A stretch of DNA of 64,000 nucleotides from Paulinella micropora (taxonomy: Eukaryota; Cercozoa; Imbricatea; Euglyphida; Paulinellidae), in assembly GCA_019918135.1 (NCBI GenBank), contig WBZZ01001018.1, positions 44,437 through 108,436 on the forward strand. Reading direction: 5' to 3'. Position 1 is the first letter of the stretch, and each line of letters starts with the position of its first letter. The position numbers and the translations under genes are program-made. Below, piece after piece: positions 36,801 through 44,350 of the stretch. Below the pieces are notes generated by a model, which ran no database searches, had not been told where the DNA came from, and worked only from the letters and a program-made list of their open reading frames with translations.

Positions 36801-39551
36801 CCGGTGTGCATTTCTGTATCGCCGACGCCCGCGATGTCTGTGACGCCGTCCGTGACGCCAACCGTGACGCTAACCGTGACGCCGTCCGTGACGCCAACCG
36901 TGACGCCAACCGTGACGCCAACCGTGACGCCAACCGTCACACGGTCCGCGACGCCGTCCACGACACCCACTATCTCCGTCACGGCGTCACGGACCGCGTC
37001 CGGGACGCCGTCGCCCGACGTCAACGAGTGCGCCCTCGCCAACAACGGCGGCTGCACCGCGAATGGCGTCTGCACCAACACGTACGGCTCCTTCTACTGC
37101 ACGTGCAACTCGGGGTACCAGAACCAGACCCAGCTCACCTCGCCCGGCGCACTGTTCGGCTGGACCACAACCGTTAGCAGCGCTAGCGAAGGCAGCGCCA
37201 GCGACGCGACGGACGGCAACTACCTCACGCCCTGGACCTCTGCTTACTCTGTCAATTCGTACTACGATACCATGAACAACGCCAACGGGGTTTGTTCAGC
37301 TGCTTACGTTGGCACCACCACGACGCTAACCTACGGGGGAGAGTACGTGCAAATTACCAGGCCGGACGGGGCCCTCGTTCCCCTGTGGTCGGTTGGGGTC
37401 GTGGCGGGCCAGCGCACGATTGCTTCAAGTGCCCGCAACTGCGTTATCACGGCTGGCTGTACGGAGATATTCGCCGCGGGCACGTTGCACGTCTTCGGCT
37501 CGACCGACGGTGGCAACAGCTGGGTCTTCCTGGCTACGGGTAGCTGGACCAGCTGGGCCGTGGGGCAGGAGCGTACCATTCCCTTGACCCCGACGTCGGG
37601 CTACAACGCGTACCGCTTCGTCCTCGGCCAGAGCTGGTCCCTGGTTACGGGTAGCATAACAATCTGTACCTCTACAGCGAGCCTGGGCGACCTCAGGCTC
37701 ACGCTGAACGCGCCGCTGTGCATCGCGACCTCGCCGACGCTAAGCGTAACTCCATCTAGGACGCCGACCATTTCTCCCTCCCCAACGCCACAGATAAACG
37801 AGTGCGTGGCCTGGCGCAGTAGTTGTGATGAGGTGCTGGATTTCGTGGACTTCTCAACCAATCTGTATACCTCTAGCTCTAACTCATATTTGATTTCAGC
37901 CTCTAGCGAGGGTAGTTTGTACGGAGCCCAAAGGGCCTTCAACAGCTTTACCAGCAATTATTGGCAAGCGAGTACGGTAAGGTATAACGCTTTAGGAAAT
38001 TATGTCGGTACTACATCATTTGATACCGGCGGCCTCTTGGGTGAGTACTTGCAGATCCAAGGCCAAACGGCGGCGTTTGTCGTGACCCACGTGGTCCTGG
38101 CTGCGATTGATGTGTTCCCGCCCACGAGTTTTGCGCTGATGGCATCCAATGACAGCATACAGTGGATGAACCTGTACCAATCTTCTGTGAGTCCCTTTAC
38201 TTACATGGGCGAGGAGCGCACCTACGCAATAGCGCAGCCCGGAAGTTACTCCGTCTACCGGCTCGTCGCCCTGACCGTGCCCGCAAACTCTGGGTCCGCA
38301 CGGATTGGCAGGATGTTCTTGAGGACCTGGTGCTGTCCTTCGTGCGCTAACACACCCGCCGAAAGTTACACTTGCACCTGCGGCGCGGGCTGGGCGGGCG
38401 GGGGGCTGGGCAGAGGCTGTTTCCACTACAACGCGTGTAGCAACTATCCGCGCGATTGCGATACTTCCTTCCACCAGACGTGGACTTCCAACACGTTGGG
38501 GTCCTGGGCTGTTACCGGCAGCAGCAATGCCTCGTTGGTGTACACGCTGTTGGGAGCAGACACCGGTAGTTCAAACACTTGGTCGTCGGCCGCCGCCTAT
38601 AGCACAACGGATGGGACGTACACGGGAGCTCAGATTACGGCGGGCGTCGCGGGCGAGTGGGTGCAAATAGCCAGAACGGCGGCGGTGGTCCTGACGAGCT
38701 ACTCTTTTGCCTGCAGGTACGTAAGCGGTGGTAGCACGGCGTGCCAGGGCCATCCCGTGAGCTTTGCACTTTTAGGCAGCGAGGACGCGATGTCGTGGTA
38801 CGTTTTGTCGAGCATAAGCAATGCACAGGCCCTACTACAAGGACACGAGCGCACGTATAACCTAAGCGCGCCAGGCCCGTACTCGTATTACAGGTTCGTG
38901 ATCACCAAGATCCAGCCGGCCGCCAACGGACAGGCTACCATGGCGGACGTGTATTTTCGCTTGTGGTGTTGCCCCGGTTGTACTAGAACAGACGCGACTA
39001 ACTATTATTGTGCTTCTTGCGCTAGCGGCTGGTACGGCGGAACGTCAACAGGCTGCTTTTATGGGGCCTGTAGCTCTCATAAGTCAAGCGGAGTGAGTTA
39101 TCAGATGGATAGCAAGGTCGTAGCCTGCCCCGCGAGCTTCACTACTCCCGGGCTTTTCGTAAGTTCGACTGTGAACCTTGGACAAAGTGGCGCACCTTAT
39201 CTGCGGGGGATTACTTCAGGAGGCGCGTGCAATTATGGCTTTCACATTTTGACTAACATCGACTACTATCTTTCTAATCTCGCCGATGCCCAATACTATG
39301 TCATGGCTTCTGGTCAATGTACCAGCGGCTTCGCCGGGCTAAACGGGGTCGGGCCCACGGGGGGCTCAGCCTGCACTTCTTTAAGCACTAGAGCTATTGA
39401 CAAATACTGGGCACCGCAAACGTCAGGGCTTTTCCTGAATTTGCCGTCCCTGTTTATGTGGACCGGCGGCTCTGACGCTTCTTCGCAACCAGCCCAGCAA
39501 ATCAACAAGACCAACTACATGCTGCATGGCGTCTTTTGTGCTCTGGATTAA
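33846..39551 (+). CDS. Giant secreted adhesin: BspA-like head, EGF-like and mucin-like segments
   Basis: 1901 residues with a signal peptide (MKACLALAWLPVFWADC). Residues 20-290 are a BspA/DUF285-type module shared with the N-terminus of the 46831-49872 product, including a PKD-like LVDWGDG. Ser/Thr/Pro segments (about 298-388, 650-750, 989-1056) look heavily glycosylated; the last is made of VTPT repeats. EGF-like units of calcium-binding type (DVNECA...NGVCTNTYGSFYCTC) lie near 389, 752 and 1057, with diverged ones near 619 and 1316. Long repeats after the third and fourth EGF units (LFGW...YVQIT...LATGSWTSW...YRF) have a discoidin-like look. A Cys-rich tail ends the protein, with no membrane anchor. 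It is probably a virion or secreted host-attachment protein. N-glycosylation sites are frequent. Confidence 0.88.
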   Translation: MKACLALAWLPVFWADCARRAPEPTDLLLELSVGAAGAVWTLPAAGSTVPSGSTVPSRRRMTQDEPWLVDWGDGAPPQACTTTVPCTHVFVSAGVFSVSVEGTVPGWAMTPAWRANINDVALLEISQWGGLRLNATAGYHFYGEAQLISLPPLSALDTSQVTSFEQSFAGLGAATFDASGLDTRSARVLRGAFANSPQLRFADVGGWDLSRARDISYLFNGTQATTIGGLERWNVSGVSEATAVFARSAVRADLSQWQLNNLRDARELLEGAPAELLRTTHDNCVSQRTTVECAVWVPSATVTVTPTPTASVSPTVSVSPTTSRSVGSSLSASASRTPSVSLSASGSQSMSLTPSTSSSASTTTSPSASGTASATASPSPSQSPSGSPDVNECADGVELVCGPGALCTNTYGSYACSCAAGYAPTNPSPFSLVEPDGLAGWLVSTSGTAAGTPLGADASGLWESDASALYGTAKLTPYVCSSASTSTAAVTTAGGEVYRGAWVQLASATASAALVRVAVAASAEIWGDWTYKTFSAAEVTVVGSQDGVSWALVGRNPAVWTSWSPSQEQAWDLTGGRRYYKFFRVIVTRNYQHWSSGAGCGTQAGWGYLRATLLPAPCGDVDECLGNAGNCAPAQQCVNTAGGFFCSTLSATRSPVPSVSESPTASVSVTASPIGSVSVTASVSSTPPASRSIGSSLTASVSLTATASVTPTLSVTPTASATASMSTTVSPTATPAQSGSVTPTASVTPTASPDVNECALADNGGCTANGVCTNTYGSFYCTCNPGYTNQTQLTSPDKLFGWALSVSGTSFGGGSTSNVLDGNYLTSWLSNSAYSMDKISGVCSSTAYTGPTTNLVYGAYVQITKLDNVAVRLWSVGVVATERIIPNGARSCTSASGCQEISAVETLRVYGSNNAASNTDWTLLATGSGWTGWTAGQQRTVSWTPTSDYTAYRFMVYTTWVYYAPGVTCNDGSSRLGDLRITLDAPVCISVSPTPAMSVTPSVTPTVTLTVTPSVTPTVTPTVTPTVTPTVTRSATPSTTPTISVTASRTASGTPSPDVNECALANNGGCTANGVCTNTYGSFYCTCNSGYQNQTQLTSPGALFGWTTTVSSASEGSASDATDGNYLTPWTSAYSVNSYYDTMNNANGVCSAAYVGTTTTLTYGGEYVQITRPDGALVPLWSVGVVAGQRTIASSARNCVITAGCTEIFAAGTLHVFGSTDGGNSWVFLATGSWTSWAVGQERTIPLTPTSGYNAYRFVLGQSWSLVTGSITICTSTASLGDLRLTLNAPLCIATSPTLSVTPSRTPTISPSPTPQINECVAWRSSCDEVLDFVDFSTNLYTSSSNSYLISASSEGSLYGAQRAFNSFTSNYWQASTVRYNALGNYVGTTSFDTGGLLGEYLQIQGQTAAFVVTHVVLAAIDVFPPTSFALMASNDSIQWMNLYQSSVSPFTYMGEERTYAIAQPGSYSVYRLVALTVPANSGSARIGRMFLRTWCCPSCANTPAESYTCTCGAGWAGGGLGRGCFHYNACSNYPRDCDTSFHQTWTSNTLGSWAVTGSSNASLVYTLLGADTGSSNTWSSAAAYSTTDGTYTGAQITAGVAGEWVQIARTAAVVLTSYSFACRYVSGGSTACQGHPVSFALLGSEDAMSWYVLSSISNAQALLQGHERTYNLSAPGPYSYYRFVITKIQPAANGQATMADVYFRLWCCPGCTRTDATNYYCASCASGWYGGTSTGCFYGACSSHKSSGVSYQMDSKVVACPASFTTPGLFVSSTVNLGQSGAPYLRGITSGGACNYGFHILTNIDYYLSNLADAQYYVMASGQCTSGFAGLNGVGPTGGSACTSLSTRAIDKYWAPQTSGLFLNLPSLFMWTGGSDASSQPAQQINKTNYMLHGVFCALD

Positions 39552-39733
39552 TAAACAAAAGCAACGAAGAAAAAGGCAGGAGGTACAGAAAAGAGGGGGG
39601 GGGGCAGTTTTGTTGGGAAGGGGTGCAACATTCGGCGTCCTTCTCTCCCTCCCGTTGACCAAAGAGAGAAAAAAAAAGAATGGCTAGAACAGGTCCATTT
39701 AGTTCGTGGCTGACAGAAAAAAAGAATACAGTC

Positions 39734-40072
39734 ATGGACACCAACGCAAAAAAATCGTGCCACTGGCAGCCGGCAAGCGCTGTCCAGCCTGCAGCGACGT
39801 TCACAAAATGTCTGGGATTCGGCCCTGTGCGTTCCCATGTGACATTTGGCGTGGCCGCCATCTCGGTGATCGACAACAGTGGAATCCACCATCCGTCGCA
39901 GCCGGAACAAGAACGGCTCAAGCAAGCGACGTGTGCGGGCTTCACGGCTGTCATCGTGTGCTTGGGCGCGGTGTACGTCAAACTGCGTCGGCTAGTGGAT
40001 TTGGCCGAGGATTCGAAGCGCCAGGAGGCCCGTCTGAACCTGGATCCAAGTGCTTTCGTGCCCCTGGTCTGA
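39734..40072 (+). CDS. Small membrane protein paralogue with shifted N-terminal frame
   Basis: Homologous to 40940-41284. From about 39850 the frames agree (SVI, SPEQE/QPEQE, KQAMCAG/KQATCAG, LTAVIVCLGAVYVKLRQLVD). Before that the DNA still matches the paralogue, but the open frame is off by one: an extra A in the A7 run near 39750 and a missing G near 39840 cancel each other. The first membrane helix of the paralogue is therefore replaced by unrelated residues. Either two consensus errors or a recent double frameshift. The ATG at 39734 is chosen because it matches the paralogue's start. Confidence 0.6.
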   Translation: MDTNAKKSCHWQPASAVQPAATFTKCLGFGPVRSHVTFGVAAISVIDNSGIHHPSQPEQERLKQATCAGFTAVIVCLGAVYVKLRRLVDLAEDSKRQEARLNLDPSAFVPLV

Positions 40073-40239
40073 CAAAAACAGACAGCCCGCGGACACCCTT
40101 GTTTCCCGTCGTTTTGTTTTTGCACAAAGCCTTACGGTGTAATGACAAAAAAATTCTTTTGCTACAGTATTTAAAAAAATTGTTCACAGCCTGTGACACG
40201 TTCTCTCACTGTGCACCCCCTCTTCTAACACTTGCCTTC

Positions 40240-40500
40240 CTACATTGCCAGTACGCAATGTACGAACCGCGGAGTAGTGACTGGCAGTGCGTAAAGGTTG
40301 TTGGGGCAGTGTCCAGCCGCTGGGGTTCTGATCAAAAAAGAACATGCTCCCCAGAACATGTCATTTAGGGGAGTAAGGTCCAGCCGTGCAGGAGAAGGCG
40401 GCCAACGACTGGTTAAAAATATGTTATCAAATTTGTAGACCCCGGAAACATTCCAAGTATCCAACGGTTGATTAAATTTGTACGCTGGCCGGAAAGTACA
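40240..40500 (-). pseudogene. Remnant of a BspA/DUF285 surface protein C-terminus
   Basis: On the minus strand, AYKFNQPLDTWNVSGV at about 40485-40440 is a typical DUF285 repeat. After a short gap comes NDMFWGACSF, matching the MLTGACSFNQDLSAW region of the protein at 41493. A further frame change in a T-run leads to DQNPSGWTLP. There is no start and the frame is broken. It is a decayed fragment sitting between the two small membrane-protein paralogues. Confidence 0.7.
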
Positions 40501-40939
40501 TTTGAGGTGGCAGTGATGGGCCAAGTGGCTGCCTGCCAAACTGCCGGATTTAGCAGATCTTTTTTGCAAACAATTGCAGACCCGACAAAATTTTGCTACT
40601 TTCATTTGTCGTGATATCCGGTATGTTCTCGCGGCGCAAAAGATTTCTAGATCGAATTGCGCGGCACGCTACGATTTTTTTTTACGGGAATGCCGGCGAT
40701 TGGCAAAGCAACATTCAGAATTTGCGGGGGGTGGGGAAGTGTCGCAACACTTCCGCCCCCCCCCCTTGCATTTTTTTTGTTCTCTTTTTTCTGTTGTCCT
40801 CCCTTTGACCAAGGGAGGGAAGAGGGGGGCCGGACCGTTCTTGTAACGGTTTGGCTCCCCCCCCCCTTTTTTTTCGTTTGCGAGCAAGAGCAGGCCCAGC
40901 TAGCAAAGAAAGGTTCGTGGCCTGCAGAAAAAGAGAATA
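40501..40939. other. Gap with C and T runs
   Basis: C-, T- and G-runs. The last 30 bases before the gene at 40940 resemble the same stretch before 39734 (GTTCGTGGC then CAGAAAAA), so the duplication included the leader. No gene. Confidence 0.5.
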
Positions 40940-41284
40940 ATGGAGATTGACGAAAACAATCGTACCGCCAGCTGCCGGCAAGCGCTGTCTACCTTGCAGC
41001 GGCGCTCACAAAATGTCTGGGACTGGGCCCTGTGCGTTACCATGTGGATCACGGGCGTGGCCTCCATCTCCGTGATTGGCAACGGCGCGATCCGCTACCC
41101 CTCGTCTCCGGAGCAAGAACAGCTCTGGCTCAAGCAAGCGATGTGCGCGGGCCTCACGGCCGTCATCGTGTGCCTGGGTGCGGTGTACGTCAAGCTGCGC
41201 CAGCTAGTGGACACGGTCCAGGAATCGCAGCGCCAGGAGGTACGCCTGAACCTGGAGGCAAGCGCCTTTGTGCCGTTGGCCTGA
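40940..41284 (+). CDS. Small membrane protein
   Basis: 114 residues. Two hydrophobic helices are predicted at about 28-48 (WALCVTMWITGVASISVIG) and 73-92 (CAGLTAVIVCLGAVYV), with a polar loop holding SSPEQEQLWLKQ. The N-terminus is charged and the C-terminus amphipathic. It is likely a two-pass membrane protein of the virion or host membranes. Function unknown. It is the intact paralogue of 39734-40072. Confidence 0.75.
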   Translation: MEIDENNRTASCRQALSTLQRRSQNVWDWALCVTMWITGVASISVIGNGAIRYPSSPEQEQLWLKQAMCAGLTAVIVCLGAVYVKLRQLVDTVQESQRQEVRLNLEASAFVPLA

Positions 41285-41440
41285 AAAAAAGTGTCAGGGA
41301 GTAGCTTGACCCCTCCGGCCGGAGAGAGTCTTGTTAATAAAAACCGTCGCCAGACCCAGCTTCTTTTTGTTGGGGTTAATACTAATTTGTGTTTTTCTTT
41401 TAATTATTTTTTTGCGCCTTGAACCTATTCTTGCTCGCAG

Positions 41441-41486
41441 GGTGCCTTCGGGGGGGCGCGACAAGTGTCGCGCCCCCGAAGGCACC
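41441..41486. terminator. Long G/C-rich hairpin between convergent genes
   Basis: GGTGCCTTCG, a G-run and CGCGACA are mirrored by TGTCGCG, a C-run and CGAAGGCACC, with two extra G on the left. It lies seven bases beyond the minus-strand stop at 41493 and about 160 bases after the plus-strand stop at 41284. Likely a bidirectional transcript-end signal. Confidence 0.6.
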
Positions 41487-41492
41487 TTGCGT

Positions 41493-43838
41493 CTAGGTGA
41501 CCAAGCAAGAACCCCGGGTCCCAGCGTTCCAGGTGTAAGTGTTCTCCGCCGCCGCTTGGCACGAGGCGGGTAGTTGCGCGTAATTGAGAAAGGAGCCGGA
41601 CGCGAACAGCGCGCAGTCGCCCCCTGAAACCGACACGGACCACGCGCTCAGGTCCTGATTGAAAGAGCAGGCGCCGGTGAGCAGGTTGGCTAGACCGTCG
41701 CCCCCCACGTTATTTACGTTCCAGCCGCTGAGGTCCGAGTTGAACAACTTGGCTCCCGTAAACATGCCAATCATCACATCGGCACTCCCCACGTTCCACT
41801 GGCTCAGGTCCTGGTTAAACGCTCTCGCTCGTTCGAAGGTCCAACGGAAATTAGTCACCCGGCTCACGTCCCACGCCGACAAGGGCTGGTTGAAGCTGGT
41901 GGCGTTGTAAAAGACGCTGTTCATGTTGGTGGCACTGCTCGTGTTCCAAGCACTGACAGACTGATTGAAGGCCCAGGCATCCGCCAGCATGGCCTGGAAG
42001 TTGGTGACAGCGGACAGATCCCAGGTGTCCAACGGCGCATTGAAGCTGCGTGCATCATCGAACGCTTGGTACATGTTGGTGAGCCCCTTCAGGGCCCAGC
42101 TCGACAAATCTTGGTTGAAGCGGTACGCTTTGCGGAACATCCACACGGTTTCGCCCGTAATCGCCGGGCGCCAGTCCCGCAGGTCTCCGACCAGTTTGTA
42201 CGCGCTGAACATCAGGGCCACCCCGTTGGTTACCCCGTCCACGGCCCGTGTACTACTGCCGGGCGGGAGGAACACCAATTCTTCCAGGTGTCGTACATAC
42301 GTTTCGTGCTGCGCGTACATACCATCCTCAGCAAACAAGGTACCCACCCAACCATTCGGGCTGGCCATAGTCACATTGCCCCAGGCCCAGACCCCCAGCA
42401 AGCGGTACTTGTCAAGCGTGAGGCCCGTCGTGAAACCCACGAGCCCCGCCACCCGCCCCTCGATGCGGATGTGGTAGGTACCGACGGCCAGCGAGCTGGG
42501 CGCACAGATCGGGTTGCTGTCCTCCTGCTGGCACTGCACCCAGCCCTGCCCGTTACCCCAGTCGACACGGATGGCATTACTGTCGCCCGGCTTCCGCGTG
42601 TACAGCCCGAAATTAGCTACACTCTGCGTGATCTGGAGCGTGGCTTTGAAGGCACCCACTTGGCAGTTCTGGGGCCGCGGGCAGCTGGGGTCGCAGCCCG
42701 CCCGGAAGAAAAGGGCCTCGCAGCCCCGTTGCGTGCCCGTGGCGCCCAGAGACCATGCACCGACGCCCCTCCCGCGGAAGGCGGAGGCCCCGAAGAACAT
42801 CAGTCCGAAGCTTTCCAACTGCGCCGGCTGCCAGCCGCTCAGGTCCTCGTCGAAGTGGGCCGCGTCGCGGAACATCCCCTCCGCATTACGCAGGCTGCCC
42901 ACGTTCCACGCCCCGGTGCCGGCTAGCGTTCCCAGGTTACCTTCGAAGGCGTACGAGGCGTTGACGACGTTGCTCGTGTCCCAGTTGCCCAGCCCCGCTA
43001 GCGACAGCGCCGGGGCGCCCTGCAGCAGGGCCGTCAGGTCCGTCACGAGGCTGGTGTCTAGCGAGCCCACGTCCAGCCAGGCGCTGCCCAGGCTCGCCAG
43101 CCCGCCGAACGAGCCCGCCAGTGAGCGCAGCCCCGGGCTGGCCGGCAGCGGCGAGGCTAACGAGACGAGCGCCGTGCCCTGGAAGTGGTAGCCCGACGTC
43201 GTGTGCAGGCGTATCCCGCCCCAGGCCTGTACCTCCCGGATCCTCGCGGAAGGCCGGGCAACCAACGCCCCCCCTCCGCACCGCCCGCAGCACACCTGCC
43301 GCGCCATGGTAAAGCCAAAGTCTGCATGGCCGGGGTAGTCGCAGCCCCAGTTGCTGTTTAGTCGGTACTCGGCGCAGCCGTTGCCCTCTCCATCCATGTC
43401 ATACCAGCCCTGGATCGTGTCTGCACAGGCCGGTGCCTGGGTTTCGGGCACGAGCGCCGCGCTCCACCCCGTGATCTCGGCGCCCGCTAGCCGCAGCGTG
43501 TACGTGCCGCCCGTGGTGTACGTGTGCGAACAGGGCGCCCCGTTGTTGGTACACACCGCGCCAGTGTTGCCGTCCCCCCAGTCCACGGTGAACGTCGCCG
43601 AGGCCAGGCGTCTCCTGGCCGTGTTGGCGTCCGGCGCGAGCGGTAACGTATAACTTAGCGGGCTTGTCAGGTTCGGTACGGCCAGGACCAAGACCGCATC
43701 CGGCACCGGTATGCCGCCCGGGGCGGCGTACGGGCAGAACGCACGGGCCGCGCTGCACAGCAGTAGTACCAGCCAGACGCTGCGCCCTCCGAACTCTATT
43801 GAAGCGCACGGGAGTTGTGTCCTTTGACTAGAAAACAT
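41493..43838 (-). CDS. Secreted BspA/DUF285-type surface protein
   Basis: 781 residues from the ATG at 43836-43838. A signal peptide follows a short basic start (SVWLVLLLCSAARA at about 21-34). PKD-like TVDWGDGNTG lies near residue 83 and VDWGNGQGW near 430. A Cys cluster (CCGRCGGG) lies near 180. DUF285 repeats appear in the first half (WDTSNVVNASYAFEG, FDEDLSGWQP) and run in regular order at about 600-730 (FNQDLSSWALKGLTNMYQAF, FNAPLDTWDLSAVTNF, FNQPLSAWDVSRVTNF, FNSDLSGWNVNNV). Such repeats form solenoids on cell surfaces. It most likely contributes to attachment. It shares the overall plan with the next two genes. Confidence 0.85.
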   Translation of the reverse strand: MFSSQRTQLPCASIEFGGRSVWLVLLLCSAARAFCPYAAPGGIPVPDAVLVLAVPNLTSPLSYTLPLAPDANTARRRLASATFTVDWGDGNTGAVCTNNGAPCSHTYTTGGTYTLRLAGAEITGWSAALVPETQAPACADTIQGWYDMDGEGNGCAEYRLNSNWGCDYPGHADFGFTMARQVCCGRCGGGALVARPSARIREVQAWGGIRLHTTSGYHFQGTALVSLASPLPASPGLRSLAGSFGGLASLGSAWLDVGSLDTSLVTDLTALLQGAPALSLAGLGNWDTSNVVNASYAFEGNLGTLAGTGAWNVGSLRNAEGMFRDAAHFDEDLSGWQPAQLESFGLMFFGASAFRGRGVGAWSLGATGTQRGCEALFFRAGCDPSCPRPQNCQVGAFKATLQITQSVANFGLYTRKPGDSNAIRVDWGNGQGWVQCQQEDSNPICAPSSLAVGTYHIRIEGRVAGLVGFTTGLTLDKYRLLGVWAWGNVTMASPNGWVGTLFAEDGMYAQHETYVRHLEELVFLPPGSSTRAVDGVTNGVALMFSAYKLVGDLRDWRPAITGETVWMFRKAYRFNQDLSSWALKGLTNMYQAFDDARSFNAPLDTWDLSAVTNFQAMLADAWAFNQSVSAWNTSSATNMNSVFYNATSFNQPLSAWDVSRVTNFRWTFERARAFNQDLSQWNVGSADVMIGMFTGAKLFNSDLSGWNVNNVGGDGLANLLTGACSFNQDLSAWSVSVSGGDCALFASGSFLNYAQLPASCQAAAENTYTWNAGTRGSCLVT

Positions 43839-44350
43839 TTTTGGTTTGCTCTGTACAGCAAACTGCACAAAACCGTGTGCCCGAGAGAGAACCAAAAAAA
43901 AAAGCTTTTATTTAAGAAATACCTACAAGGGGCTACCACACGGATTAGGACGAGGAGAGCAAGGTGGTGCAGAGGGATTTCCGTTATTGCGCGGGGAGGG
44001 GGAAAGGAGTTTGCCGGAGTGGGAGAAAAGGGCGTGTCCCTCTCCCCCAAAGCAAAACAAAGAGGGAGGGAAGGAAAAGGAGGAGCAATTCTGCTGGGGG
44101 GAGGGGCTTTCTCCCTGGCCCTTCTCCTTCTCGGAGGGAAGGAACCACTCTTGCACCGCAAATCTTCTTTCGGGACTGCTCCAGCACAGCAAGAGCAGAG
44201 CAGCTAGCCGGTCGAGCAGTTCGTCCCCCCCCCCCCCTCTCTTCTCCCCCCTGAGCTGGCACGTCAAGCGAGCTAGAAAAACAACCAAAAAAAAAAGAGT
44301 CCTACCGCGCGGTCTTGACGTGCCAGCCGGGGTGGGAAAAGGAGAGAAGG
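43839..44350. other. Gap with G, C and A runs
   Basis: The region between tandem minus-strand surface-protein genes. Apart from the hairpin at 44256-44326, no feature is convincing. Confidence 0.45.
44256..44326. terminator. 13-base inverted repeat after a surface-protein gene
   Basis: CTGGCACGTCAAG at 44256-44268 pairs perfectly with CTTGACGTGCCAG at 44314-44326 around a loop containing an A-run. It sits just beyond the stop at 44351 on the minus strand. Confidence 0.5.
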
